A stretch of 64,000 nucleotides of DNA from Algibacter amylolyticus (GCF_014202225.1 NZ_JACHGE010000001.1:291320-355319), one strand, 5' to 3'; counted from the stretch's first letter, positions 53,056-62,691 are shown. Notes: generated by a model not told the origin, from the letters alone. A program made the numbers and translations.

Positions 53056-54306
53056 ATGGAATTAAAGCGAGTTGTAGTCACAGGTTTAGGCGCTTTAACA
53101 CCAATTGGCAATACCAAAGACGAATATTGGGAAGGCTTAATTAGTGGTAAAAGTGGAGCTGCGCCTATAACATATTATGATACCGAGAAGTTTAAAACAA
53201 AATTCGCTTGCGAATTGAAAAACTTTAACGTTACTGACTTTATAGATAGAAAAGAGTCTCGAAGAATGGACAAGTTTGCACAATATGCTATGGTAGCAGC
53301 AGACGAAGCCATTGAAGATTCTAAATTAGATCTAGACAAGGTTAATAAGTTACGTGTTGGTGTTATTTGGGGAGCAGGTATTGGTGGATTAGAAACCTTT
53401 CAGAATGAAGTTTTAAACTTTGCAGCTGGAGATGGAACACCAAGATTTAACCCATTTTTTATTCCTAAAATGATTGCTGATATTGCACCAGGTAATATCT
53501 CTATAAAACATGGTTTTATGGGGCCTAATTACACAACGGTTTCTGCATGCGCCTCGTCTGCAAACGCTATGTTCGATGCTCTAAACTCTATTCGTTTAGG
53601 TCATACAGATGTGGTTGTTACAGGAGGAAGTGAAGCAGCAGTTACTATAGCTGGTATGGGTGGTTTTAATGCTATGCATGCGTTATCAACTAGAAATGAA
53701 AGTCCAGAAACGGCATCCAGACCTTTTGACGCTACCAGAGATGGTTTTGTTTTAGGAGAAGGTGCAGGGGCATTAATTCTTGAAGAATACGAACATGCAA
53801 AAGCAAGAGGTGCTAAAATATATGCAGAATGTATTGGAGGAGGTTTATCTTCTGATGCTTACCATATGACGGCGCCGCATCCAGAAGGTATTGGTGTTAT
53901 TGCAGTAATGAAAAATTGTTTAGAAAATGCAGGCCTAAAGCCGGAAGATGTAGACCATATTAATACACATGGTACATCTACACCTTTAGGTGATGTTGCA
54001 GAGCTTAAAGCAATTTCAGAAGTATTTGGAAGTCACGCTAAGAACATAAATATTAATTCGACAAAATCAATGACAGGTCACCTTTTAGGTGCAGCTGGCG
54101 CTATTGAAGCGATATCGGTTATTTTGGCTATGGAACACGGAATGGTGCCACCAACTATTAACCACACTACAGTAGATGAAAACATTGATCCAGAATTAAA
54201 TTTAACTTTAAACAAGGCTCAAAAGCGAGACGTTAAAGTAGCAATGAGTAATACATTTGGATTTGGCGGTCACAACGCTTGTGTAATATTCAAAAAACTA
54301 GATTAA
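53056..54306 (+). CDS. fabF: 3-oxoacyl-ACP synthase II
   Basis: FabF extends acyl-ACP with malonyl-ACP. The 416-residue protein has the thiolase-fold triad: Cys in VSACASSANAM (near 163), His in NTHGTSTPLGD (near 304) and His in TGHLLGAAG (near 341), with the C-terminal NTFGFGGHNAC. It lies 23 bases after acpP and 7 before rnc, the standard order. Confidence 0.97.
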   Translation: MELKRVVVTGLGALTPIGNTKDEYWEGLISGKSGAAPITYYDTEKFKTKFACELKNFNVTDFIDRKESRRMDKFAQYAMVAADEAIEDSKLDLDKVNKLRVGVIWGAGIGGLETFQNEVLNFAAGDGTPRFNPFFIPKMIADIAPGNISIKHGFMGPNYTTVSACASSANAMFDALNSIRLGHTDVVVTGGSEAAVTIAGMGGFNAMHALSTRNESPETASRPFDATRDGFVLGEGAGALILEEYEHAKARGAKIYAECIGGGLSSDAYHMTAPHPEGIGVIAVMKNCLENAGLKPEDVDHINTHGTSTPLGDVAELKAISEVFGSHAKNININSTKSMTGHLLGAAGAIEAISVILAMEHGMVPPTINHTTVDENIDPELNLTLNKAQKRDVKVAMSNTFGFGGHNACVIFKKLD

Positions 54307-54313
54307 ATCCCGA

Positions 54314-55054
54314 ATGGAAAGCATTCGTAACATACTAAATTCCCGTTTTAAACGCAACGGGAATTTTTTTATGGAATTAACTAAAATTCTTGGGTTTAAA
54401 CCTAAAAACATTAAATACTTTAAAAAAGCCTTTACGCATCGTTCTATGAATATTAAGGACACTAAAGGCAATCCGTTTAATTACGAGCGGTTAGAGTTTT
54501 TAGGAGATGCCATGTTAAGCTCCGTTATTGCTTCTCACTTATATCTTGAAGTACCAAGTGGCGATGAAGGCTATTTAACCAAAATGCGATCTAAAGTAGT
54601 AAGTAGAGAGCATCTTAATGACTTAGGAAAAGACTTAAAACTAATAGATTTAGTTGAAAGTAAAATTCCACCAGGTCAATTTGGCGATAATATTCATGGA
54701 AACTTATTTGAAGCCTTAGTAGGCGCCATATTTTTAGATAGAGGTTATAAATACTGCGAAAAGTTTATCTTTAAACGCATTATAATTCCTCATGTAGATA
54801 TTGAAACGCTAGAAGGAAAAGTAATAAGCTATAAAAGTTTACTAATAGAGTGGTGCCAAAAAGAAAAGAAGACCTTTGGTTATAACGTTTACGAAGATAC
54901 CGGTAATGACGATGTTAGGCATTTCTCGGTAAAACTATCTATCGATAATAAGGTTATTGCTAAAGCAAGAGCAACATCCAAGAAAAAGGCCGAAGAAAAA
55001 GCTTCAAAACGTGCCTTTTTTGCCTTTCAAAATAAAATGTCGAAGATGCTTTAG
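54314..55054 (+). CDS. rnc: Ribonuclease III
   Basis: RNase III cuts double-stranded RNA in rRNA and mRNA processing. The 246-residue protein has the signature NYERLEFLGDAMLSSVIA (catalytic acidic residues) near 57-74, the second acidic block HGNLFEALVGAIFLDRGY, and a C-terminal dsRNA-binding domain (about 172-240) ending in KARATSKKKAEEKASKRA. It is the last gene of the acpP-fabF-rnc group. Confidence 0.96.
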   Translation: MESIRNILNSRFKRNGNFFMELTKILGFKPKNIKYFKKAFTHRSMNIKDTKGNPFNYERLEFLGDAMLSSVIASHLYLEVPSGDEGYLTKMRSKVVSREHLNDLGKDLKLIDLVESKIPPGQFGDNIHGNLFEALVGAIFLDRGYKYCEKFIFKRIIIPHVDIETLEGKVISYKSLLIEWCQKEKKTFGYNVYEDTGNDDVRHFSVKLSIDNKVIAKARATSKKKAEEKASKRAFFAFQNKMSKML

Positions 55055-55193
55055 GCCTAAAAAAAACTTTTTTAGCATTAAGTTTTTATCGAAGTTCACT
55101 ACAACGTTTTAGTCGCATTTCTTCTTAAGATTAGCATAAACTTAATATAACCGAACGTTTTTAATATTATATTTACGAAAATTAAAATAAGTT

Positions 55194-55679
55194 ATGGCGG
55201 TTCACAAACTTATTCTTGATGATGCTTTTGATGACGCATTATATACCTTAATCGCAATACATTGCAGGCTTGAAGACTATCGATTAGCTTATCTGCTAAA
55301 TAAACATTTAGGTATTGTACTTGCTAGAAAAGCATCAGATTTAGATTTTAAAAACGGACAGGTTTCTTATTCAATTTTCGAATGGGAAGACCAAAAACAA
55401 CTAACAGTTTGGAGTTTGGTGTCTAATATTTGTAAAACCACCGAGCTAAAACAATCAGATAATACGTCGTTATTCGACAACCAAGAAAAAATAACTAAAA
55501 CATTTCAGTTATTACCAGAATATAAAACTGTAAACTATTTTTTAAAAATAGACAGCGAAATCAGTTTAAGTAAAGAAAAATATATATTAGATAGTATATT
55601 GAGTATTCCACAAATTGCAACCGCTTACAGTGTAGATTCTAGTGAATTGAAATCAAAAGAAAATCTAATTTTTAACTAA
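55194..55679 (+). CDS. IPExxxVDY family protein
   Basis: The 161-residue soluble protein belongs to a small family of Bacteroidota named after a C-terminal IPExxxVDY motif; here the motif appears as LPEYKTVNYFLK (about 107-118), with Leu for Ile and Asn for Asp. The N-terminus has LEDYRLAYLLNKHLGI. The function is unknown. Its stop overlaps the start of pyk (TAATG), so it is cotranscribed with pyruvate kinase. Confidence 0.75.
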   Translation: MAVHKLILDDAFDDALYTLIAIHCRLEDYRLAYLLNKHLGIVLARKASDLDFKNGQVSYSIFEWEDQKQLTVWSLVSNICKTTELKQSDNTSLFDNQEKITKTFQLLPEYKTVNYFLKIDSEISLSKEKYILDSILSIPQIATAYSVDSSELKSKENLIFN

Positions 55680-57121
55680 TGTCAATAGATAAAAAAACTA
55701 AAATAGTAGCCACTCTAGGGCCTGCTACCAGTACCAAGGAAGTCTTAAAAGGAATGCTTGAAGAAGGAGCTAACGTATTTAGAATTAACTTTTCGCATGC
55801 CGATTATAATGATGTGAAAGAACGCGTACAAATGATACGCGAACTAAATGAAGAATATGGATTTACGGCAGCTATACTTGCCGATTTACAAGGTCCTAAG
55901 CTTCGTGTTGGTGTCATGAAGGATGAAGTAATTGTAAACCCAGGAGACGAAATTATTTTCGCTACCGGAGAGCGTTTCGAAGGTACAAAAGATCGTGTTT
56001 ACATGACTTACGATAGGTTTCCGCAAGATGCAAAACCAGGAGAACGTATTCTTTTAGATGATGGAAAATTATTGTTTACGGTTGTTTCTACAGATGGTAA
56101 ATCTGAAGTAAAAGCTAAAGTAGTGCAAGGTGGACCGTTAAAATCTAAAAAAGGGGTAAACCTTCCTAATACAGATATATCGCAACCTGCTTTAACAGAA
56201 AAAGATATTGAAGATGCTATTTTCGCTATTAGTTTAGATGTCGATTGGATAGCACTTTCATTTGTACGTCATGCAGAAGATTTAATGCAATTGCGCGATT
56301 TAATAGCAAAACATGGTGATCATAAAATTCCAATTATTGCTAAAATCGAAAAGCCAGAAGCTGTAGAGAATATTGATAAAATTGTTGCGCATTGCGATGG
56401 TTTAATGGTAGCTCGTGGCGATCTAGGTGTAGAAGTTCCAGCAGAAGAAGTACCACTTATCCAAAAGCAACTAGTATTACGTGCAAAAAGAGCAAGAATT
56501 CCAGTAATTATTGCAACGCAAATGATGGAGACTATGATAGATAGTTTAACGCCAACAAGAGCAGAAGTAAATGACGTTGCCAACTCGGTAATGGATGGAG
56601 CCGATGCTGTAATGTTATCTGGCGAAACATCTGTAGGTCAATACCCTGTGCAGGTTATTAAAAAAATGTCCGACATTTTAAAAAATGTTGAAAATTCAGA
56701 GTTAATTAAAGTACCTCAATTACCTCCACATATTCGTACTAACCGTTACATAACAAAATCAATCTGTTATCATGCGGCTAATATGGCAAACGAAATTAAT
56801 GCTAAAGCCATTTCTACGTTAACAAATAGTGGGTATACAGCATTTCAAATTTCGGCTTGGAGACCATCATGTCATATCCTAGTATTTACATCAAACCACC
56901 GTATTTTAACGCGTTTAAGCTTACTTTGGGGTGTTCGTGCATTCTATTACGATAAGTTTGTAAGTACCGATGAAACTATAGAAGATGTTAACGCTATAGC
57001 CTGTAAAAAAGGATACTTAAATGTTGGCGACATGGTTATTAGTTTAGCCGCAATGCCAATGAAAGAAAAAGGTATGGTAAACACGCTACGTGTTACAGAA
57101 ATAGAAACTTGTAATTTATAG
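55679..57121 (+). CDS. pyk: Pyruvate kinase
   Basis: Pyruvate kinase makes pyruvate and ATP from phosphoenolpyruvate at the end of glycolysis. The 480-residue protein has KIVATLGPATSTKEVL at the start, FRINFSHADYNDV, the catalytic block IPIIAKIEKPEAVENI, VARGDLGVEVPAEEVPLIQK and IIATQMMETMIDSLTPTRAE. The start codon is inside the IPExxxVDY stop. A copy of the dispersed repeat follows and its inner hairpin doubles as the likely terminator. Confidence 0.97.
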   Translation: MSIDKKTKIVATLGPATSTKEVLKGMLEEGANVFRINFSHADYNDVKERVQMIRELNEEYGFTAAILADLQGPKLRVGVMKDEVIVNPGDEIIFATGERFEGTKDRVYMTYDRFPQDAKPGERILLDDGKLLFTVVSTDGKSEVKAKVVQGGPLKSKKGVNLPNTDISQPALTEKDIEDAIFAISLDVDWIALSFVRHAEDLMQLRDLIAKHGDHKIPIIAKIEKPEAVENIDKIVAHCDGLMVARGDLGVEVPAEEVPLIQKQLVLRAKRARIPVIIATQMMETMIDSLTPTRAEVNDVANSVMDGADAVMLSGETSVGQYPVQVIKKMSDILKNVENSELIKVPQLPPHIRTNRYITKSICYHAANMANEINAKAISTLTNSGYTAFQISAWRPSCHILVFTSNHRILTRLSLLWGVRAFYYDKFVSTDETIEDVNAIACKKGYLNVGDMVISLAAMPMKEKGMVNTLRVTEIETCNL

Positions 57122-57135
57122 TATAATATATATTT

Positions 57136-57265
57136 GGGCGCCTGCCTGCCGGCAGGTTACCCGAAAAGGGTCGCGCTTTCCATTATATCTTTTAAATAAA
57201 AAAAACTGCTTTTAAGGCAGTTTTTTTTATTTAAAAGGATGCCATTTCAATCGCTAAGGCAGGTG
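57136..57265 (+). repeat. Dispersed 3'-end repeat with terminator as inner hairpin
   Basis: The blocks are GGCG, the palindrome CCTGCCGGCAGG, TTACCCG and AAAGGGTCGCGCTTTCC, then ATTATATC, a long hairpin, GGATGCCATTTCAATCGCTAAGG. The order matches the copies at 1561, 12891, 31664 and 44764. It starts 14 bases after the pyk stop in the pyk direction. The rest of the gap up to 57423 shows no gene. Confidence 0.75.
57190..57236 (+). terminator. Terminator of pyk, inside the dispersed repeat
   Basis: TTTTAAATAAAAAAAACTGC and GCAGTTTTTTTTATTTAAAA are exact reverse complements (20 bp each) around a 7-base loop. The 3' arm carries eight T. It occupies the variable hairpin position of the repeat. Confidence 0.85.
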
Positions 57266-57423
57266 TTTGTAAGTTTATGGCTTAAACTAAAGGTTGTTTT
57301 GTTTTTGGAAGGGTTCGTTTAACGTTTCGTGGATATGAAATCGTTATCAATGTTTTGTATCCGACGTTAAACGAAGTTATCATTTTTTTCTGACAAAGTC
57401 AAGTATGCCAATTCCTTGTAAAC

Positions 57424-57455
57424 AAAAAAGGCGAGCTTTTAAAGCCCGCCTTTTT
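57424..57455 (-). terminator. Terminator of the DUF4374 gene
   Basis: On the minus strand AAAAAGGCGGGC pairs with GCTCGCCTTTTTT, with one G-U wobble that would be a clash on the plus strand. It lies 25 bases beyond the end of the lipoprotein gene. Confidence 0.85.
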
Positions 57456-57479
57456 ATAAATATATAAATAATTGTTCGG

Positions 57480-58847
57480 TTAGAACGTTCCAATAAAGTG
57501 GCTACCTGTAACGTTTACTAACTCTGCACCTTTAGTTACATTACCAGTTTCGGTATCTACAACATAAATATTACCATTTTGCCCTACTGGAGCTTGAGTT
57601 ACGTAAATGTCGTTGTCTTGTACCACAAAACCTTGGTATTGGAATAGGTAGAAATCAGGACTGTAAGGAATAGCATCAATTTTCACTGCTGTTTTAGCGT
57701 TTAAATCTACTAAAGCAAAAAAGCCTTGTGCACCTGCTACACCTTCCGCAGAACCATTATGACGGTAAGCTAACACTGCTTTTCCGTTTGCTGCTGGTCT
57801 CCATGCAAGAATATAAGCACCTTCTACGCCTAAAGCATCATCTAAATTAAAATCGTAAGCATCATCATATTGGTTATTGCTATCAATCTTTAAAATATGA
57901 GACCCTTCAGGATCACTTTGGTTAGCTTGATAAACACTTCCGTTATATTCAAAAGCATTAATACTTCTGTAACCATTAGTGTTTCCATGTCCTACAGCAG
58001 AGGTTATTACTTGAGGGTTTAATAACGAAGGATAATCTAATACAATGGTTTTAGATCCTAAAATTTCGAAATCGCTATCGCTTTCTGCGGTAGCAGGATC
58101 CACTTTACTTAAACGTCCACCTATATAAAGTTTATCGCCAGCGGCATTTAAAGTTGGCATATCAATTCTAGAAAAGTAGTAACCTGCAGCTTCTTCTTCA
58201 GCACTTAATGGTACAACATGCTCCTGGAAGTTATTTATTGCAGAGTTTACTAAATCTAAAGTTACTACACCTATTGTGGCTTCGGTATGCGTATAGAAAT
58301 CGTCTGTATCATCATCAGGAGTATCATTATCGTCAAATTGATGTTCTGTGTTTACATAAACAGCAGCGCCTGTATTATCACCATCAAATAGTTTTATCCA
58401 TCTTGGAGCGGTACCAACGTATGGCGCAATACTAATTGCAGAACCAGTTTGTGTAAAGCTTTGTCCGCCTCCAACAGTGTATTTTGTATAGTTTCCACCA
58501 GTATCTCCAGCGTAGCTAATATTAAAAATAGTGTTTCCATCTTCAGAAGATTGTAATCTTGCAGTTCTGTTTGATGGTGCTATAAAACCATTATTAAAAG
58601 CATCAATTGAAACAGTAGGATCTTTGGCATCTTCAGTGCTTACCGAGTAAATTAATGTCCCTCCATTTCCATCTCCTGGTTCGGTTCCCATTTTAGCTGC
58701 TGCAACAGTTATCCATCTAGAATCTGTTTGTTCTGGATTAGGATCTGTAGTTCCACCATTATCGTCGTCGCTAGTACAAGCTGTTAAAAGCCCAATTGAT
58801 ATAGCTAAAAGCCCTAAGGTTTGGATATTTAAAAAATTACGTTTCAT
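57480..58847 (-). CDS. DUF4374-type surface lipoprotein (XusB-like)
   Basis: The start at 58847 gives a 455-residue lipoprotein (lipobox GLLTAC, then the acidic TSDDDNG often seen in exported lipoproteins of this phylum). An in-frame ATG 63 bases upstream overlaps the receptor gene and is rejected. The body is a run of beta-rich repeats suggesting a propeller (TLIYSVSTED, KLYIGGRLSK, NIYVVDTETG). In Bacteroides the DUF4374 lipoprotein XusB holds ferric siderophore for the receptor XusA; the 19-base gap to the receptor gene here fits that pair. Confidence 0.75.
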   Translation of the reverse strand: MKRNFLNIQTLGLLAISIGLLTACTSDDDNGGTTDPNPEQTDSRWITVAAAKMGTEPGDGNGGTLIYSVSTEDAKDPTVSIDAFNNGFIAPSNRTARLQSSEDGNTIFNISYAGDTGGNYTKYTVGGGQSFTQTGSAISIAPYVGTAPRWIKLFDGDNTGAAVYVNTEHQFDDNDTPDDDTDDFYTHTEATIGVVTLDLVNSAINNFQEHVVPLSAEEEAAGYYFSRIDMPTLNAAGDKLYIGGRLSKVDPATAESDSDFEILGSKTIVLDYPSLLNPQVITSAVGHGNTNGYRSINAFEYNGSVYQANQSDPEGSHILKIDSNNQYDDAYDFNLDDALGVEGAYILAWRPAANGKAVLAYRHNGSAEGVAGAQGFFALVDLNAKTAVKIDAIPYSPDFYLFQYQGFVVQDNDIYVTQAPVGQNGNIYVVDTETGNVTKGAELVNVTGSHFIGTF

Positions 58848-58866
58848 GTGTGATTTATTTATTTGG

Positions 58867-61287
58867 TTAAAATTTATGAATTGAATAATTAAGTTTAAAG
58901 TAAAAAGCACGTCCTGGTTTTTGTACAGATAGGTTATCGTACACAGGCTTATCGAATATATTTTTAATGTCGAAACTAACCACTAATTGCTTGTTTGGAA
59001 AGGCATAACTCAGTCCGAAATCTTGAGCCAACTGTTCTGGAACTTTAAAAAAATCGTCGCCAACCGTATTACTACCTTGTTTTGGTAAGTATGAGAAATC
59101 GTCTGTAAAATGAAATGAGTAAAATAAATTTAAACGCGATTTTTGCTGAATTAAATTTTTGAATGAATAGCGTAAATTACCATTCATGGTCATAAAAGGG
59201 GTGTTGGGTACATCTATTTCGATACCGCTATTTACAATGTTTAATTCGAATTTAGACACATTAAAATTAAGCGTAAAATTGCGGTTATATGTATAGTTTA
59301 ATTGGGCATCGATACCTTTAGAAGTTCCACTACCTTGATTTACATAGAGTATTAATTCGTCATCAATATTAAATGAGTTTTCAATAGGTAAGCCAATTCT
59401 ATCCTTAATATTTCTAGTAAACAGGTTGGTTGAAACCGTTAAGCCATGTTTATTGAAATTAAATTTACCAAAACGAAATCCTAAGTTGTAGTTGTTACTT
59501 TGTTCTGGTTTAATACTTGGGTTGGCAACCACATTATCGCCATCGTTACCAAAAACTTCGGTTTCGTTTGGTAGTCTAATCGCTTTTTCTGCCGAGGCCA
59601 ATACGGTTAGTTTTGGAGTAATAGCATACGATGTTGCAAAGCCATAACCATTAAATGTATTGTTACTGCTAACTATCTCGTCTACAACTGTACTATTCCC
59701 TTCCGTATCCGTTTCAATAGCAGGATCAATACTAGTTGTTTTTTGTTGGTAGTGTTTTCCGAATAGGCTGGCTTTAAACTTGTTTTCGAAGGCCGATAAC
59801 TCGTAAGTTAAAGCGTAAATATTTTTATCGAAATCTCTAGTGCCTTTAAATGTGTTTTCTAAATACGATTGTAAAGCATCGCTATCTTCTCTATCAATAC
59901 CGCTATACACATGGTTTACTAATACTTTGTGATGCTCGTTAATTTCATAAGACACTCCGGTTCTAATAGAGGCTACATGACGTTTTATTTTAGCTAGCGT
60001 TGGGCCACCTTCTTGTTGCGAACCCCATGTATATTCGTATTCGTCACCTCTAAAATCAATGGCGCGCTCACCATTCCAGCTGTAAGCTGCAGCAACGGTA
60101 TCGTTAACGGCACGGTTTCTTTTGCCATAAACACCGTTAATATTTACATCTAGCCCTTCGGTAAAAAGGTCTTTCTTTTGGTAGGTTAAATTTGCTAGTA
60201 AAGCATCAGATTCTAAATAACGACCTTTATAGGGCGTAATGGTCATAAAAGCACCGTGTTGTACTTCTTTATAATCTTCCGAGGCATTAAATCCAATTAA
60301 AAATTGATCTGCCCATTTTACATTGGTATACCCAATTTGGGCCATTCCGCCGGTAGAGCGATAGGTATCATTAAATCGTCTTGCTGTAATTGGAGTTTGT
60401 ACACCGCCTAAGCCTGTAACAACGATGCTTCGTCCTGAAACTTTATAGTCGTTATCAGAATAATTATTAAACAGAGAACCCTTTACTGTAAAGCCAGATT
60501 TATCAAACCGATATAAACCATTAACATGCGTTTGTACTGTGTTAAAAGAACCATAGGACACAGAGGCGTTTAAATGACTTCGAGTGCCTTTGTGCAGTAC
60601 AATATTAATGGCACCACCTAAGGCATCGTCTGCTAAATGTCCTGGAACTACACCTTTGTAAACCTCAATATCCTTAATCATTGAAGTCGGAATGCTGTTT
60701 AAGTTATAGGAGTTTCCATAAATTGAAATAGGTATACCGTCTATAAATATGCGCACCGCACTTCCCGACAAGCCATTTAAGCTGTAACTAACGCTAGAGC
60801 CTAAGCCACCATTCTGTCTAATTTTTATACCGGCCGTGGCGTTTAGCAATTCGTTAGTTTGCATGTTTCTAAGACCAGCTTCTTTGGTTTTAATTACACT
60901 TACTGCAAAGCCTTGGGTTTCTTTTATTGTTTTATTAGATTTTCTAATAACTTGAACCTCGTCTAAATCTTGATAATCGGTTAATGTTAAGGTTGTGTTT
61001 ATAGATTTTTTATTTGAATCTAAAACCACCTTAATTTTTTTGGGTTTAGCATCAATCGAATAAATTTCTAAAGAATACTCACCATAAGGAATAGCATTAA
61101 ATTTAAATTCGCCGTCTATACCTGTTGCCGTTTCTTTTTTAAGCGTTTTGTTTTGGATAGTTACGTAGGCTCCAAGAACGGGTTCGTTATTATTAAAAGT
61201 AACAAGTCCTTCTAGTGTGCAATTCTGACTAAAAGTAATACTGCTAAGTAGCAGTAAAATTAAAAATGGACTTTTGTTAAGAAACAT
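58867..61287 (-). CDS. TonB-dependent outer-membrane receptor (XusA-like, probable siderophore uptake)
   Basis: The 806-residue protein has a signal peptide (cleaved after ITFSQ), a carboxypeptidase-like N-terminal domain (ETATGIDGEFKFNAIPYGEY), a plug with LNGLSGSAVRIFIDGIPI and VYKGVVPGHLADDALGGAIN, and a beta-barrel ending AFYFKLNYSIHKF. The length and single plug fit siderophore-type receptors rather than SusC. It is followed by the DUF4374 lipoprotein gene. A palindromic operator covers its promoter, which suggests metal control. Confidence 0.88.
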   Translation of the reverse strand: MFLNKSPFLILLLLSSITFSQNCTLEGLVTFNNNEPVLGAYVTIQNKTLKKETATGIDGEFKFNAIPYGEYSLEIYSIDAKPKKIKVVLDSNKKSINTTLTLTDYQDLDEVQVIRKSNKTIKETQGFAVSVIKTKEAGLRNMQTNELLNATAGIKIRQNGGLGSSVSYSLNGLSGSAVRIFIDGIPISIYGNSYNLNSIPTSMIKDIEVYKGVVPGHLADDALGGAINIVLHKGTRSHLNASVSYGSFNTVQTHVNGLYRFDKSGFTVKGSLFNNYSDNDYKVSGRSIVVTGLGGVQTPITARRFNDTYRSTGGMAQIGYTNVKWADQFLIGFNASEDYKEVQHGAFMTITPYKGRYLESDALLANLTYQKKDLFTEGLDVNINGVYGKRNRAVNDTVAAAYSWNGERAIDFRGDEYEYTWGSQQEGGPTLAKIKRHVASIRTGVSYEINEHHKVLVNHVYSGIDREDSDALQSYLENTFKGTRDFDKNIYALTYELSAFENKFKASLFGKHYQQKTTSIDPAIETDTEGNSTVVDEIVSSNNTFNGYGFATSYAITPKLTVLASAEKAIRLPNETEVFGNDGDNVVANPSIKPEQSNNYNLGFRFGKFNFNKHGLTVSTNLFTRNIKDRIGLPIENSFNIDDELILYVNQGSGTSKGIDAQLNYTYNRNFTLNFNVSKFELNIVNSGIEIDVPNTPFMTMNGNLRYSFKNLIQQKSRLNLFYSFHFTDDFSYLPKQGSNTVGDDFFKVPEQLAQDFGLSYAFPNKQLVVSFDIKNIFDKPVYDNLSVQKPGRAFYFKLNYSIHKF

Positions 61288-61301
61288 GGTTGTTTTTTTT
61301 A

Positions 61302-61335
61302 CAAAAGTAGCCTTATTTAGATTTAGTCCAAATAA
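61302..61335 (-). promoter_or_regulatory. Promoter with overlapping palindromic (metal-type) operator
   Basis: On the minus strand TTG (61331-61329), a 19-base spacer and TACTTTTG (61309-61302) form an exact Bacteroidota promoter. A 23-bp dyad at 61313-61335, with arms TTATTT and AAATAA and inner TAGA/TCCA-type half-sites, overlaps the -33 element and spacer. A repressor of the Fur or DtxR/MntR class would fit; which one cannot be read. Confidence 0.7.
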
Positions 61336-61537
61336 AGATATAACATTTTCACATATTTAGTTTATAGTGTTAAAATTTTATTGATATCAAAATTTATAAT
61401 TATTTATTTTGAATAGTAATCAAAAAAATCTATTATTTTTAATAATTCTAAATAGAGGAAATTGAATTTAAATTGCATTTTTAAGGTGATTTTTATTAAA
61501 AAAATGAATTTTAACAGCGAATAGGATTGTTTTTTGG

Positions 61538-62638
61538 CTAAAACTCGAATTTTAACTGGACACTCACACTTGCAGTTGGTTGTGGCTTTTCTTTTTTTTC
61601 TGTGTTTAAGCTCGACATAGAAATGCCCAACAGCCTAACAGAATTATTTAAAGTTTCTTGATAGAGTAATTGTTGCGCTGTTTCCAAAATAACATCCTTA
61701 TCACTTATATAATATGGCAATGTTTTACTACGTGTTTGTAATGTGAAATCGCTGTATTTTATTTTTAAGGTTACAGTTTTACCAGCAACTTTGCTTTTAA
61801 GTAACCTACGCGATACCTCGTCTGCAATATGTTTTAGCTTTTCTAGCATAAATATTTCCGACGATAAATTTTCGCTAAACGTACGTTCGGCCGCCAAACT
61901 TTTTCTAATTCTATCTGGTTTTACCTCGCTATTTTGAATACCTCTAACAATGTGATAATAATACCTTCCGGATTTTCCGAAGTTTTTATCCAGATATTCT
62001 AATGATTTATTTTTTAAATCTAAACCTGTAAAAATGCCTTTTTGGTACATTTTTTCGGCCGTTACCTTGCCTACGCCATAAAATTTTCGAATATCCAATT
62101 GTTCTAAAAACTCAAGAACTTCCTCGGGATTTACCGTTTTTTGTCCGTTTGGTTTATTGTAATCACTAGCTACCTTAGCAATAAATTTATTAATAGAAAT
62201 ACCAGCAGAAGCTGTTAAACCGACCTCTTCAAGAATTCTAGCTCTAATTTCTTCAGCAATTTTCGAGGCACTTGGGTTTCCTTTTTTGTTTATGGTAACA
62301 TCTAAATACGCTTCATCTAAGGATAATGGTTCTACCAAATCGGTATAATCATGAAAAATTTTTCTAATTTTTTTAGATATTTCTGTATACCGTTCAAAAT
62401 TTGTTTTCACAAAAATAAGATGCGGGCATAGTTTTATAGCCAAAGAGCCAGACATCGCACTTTTAACTCCAAATTTTCTAGCCTCGTAACTCGCAGCACT
62501 AATAACACCGCGTTTTCCACCACCACCCACGGCAATTGCTTTGCCTTTAAGTTCTGGGTTATCCAATTGCTCTACAGATGCATAAAACGCATCCATATCA
62601 ACATGAATAATTTTTCTTAATGGAAAATTGCTAGACAT
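61538..62638 (-). CDS. dinB: DNA polymerase IV
   Basis: This Y-family polymerase copies damaged DNA. The 366-residue protein has the metal Asp in IIHVDMDAFYASVEQ (about 11-25), the second acidic pair in SLDEAYLDVT (about 103-112), the thumb helix-hairpin-helix LDIRKFYGVGKVTAEKM, and a little-finger domain. It ends in QLKFEF, which fits a C-terminal sliding-clamp-binding peptide. It is monocistronic. Confidence 0.94.
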   Translation of the reverse strand: MSSNFPLRKIIHVDMDAFYASVEQLDNPELKGKAIAVGGGGKRGVISAASYEARKFGVKSAMSGSLAIKLCPHLIFVKTNFERYTEISKKIRKIFHDYTDLVEPLSLDEAYLDVTINKKGNPSASKIAEEIRARILEEVGLTASAGISINKFIAKVASDYNKPNGQKTVNPEEVLEFLEQLDIRKFYGVGKVTAEKMYQKGIFTGLDLKNKSLEYLDKNFGKSGRYYYHIVRGIQNSEVKPDRIRKSLAAERTFSENLSSEIFMLEKLKHIADEVSRRLLKSKVAGKTVTLKIKYSDFTLQTRSKTLPYYISDKDVILETAQQLLYQETLNNSVRLLGISMSSLNTEKKEKPQPTASVSVQLKFEF

Positions 62639-62691
62639 ACCGTAAATTTAGGCATTAAATGCCTGTTTATTAAAGTAAGATTAGGATAAAA

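Noticed and set aside
61336-61537. AT-rich gap between the TonB receptor and dinB considered for a small gene
   Set aside because: No open frame with a plausible start and no secondary structure beyond AT richness.
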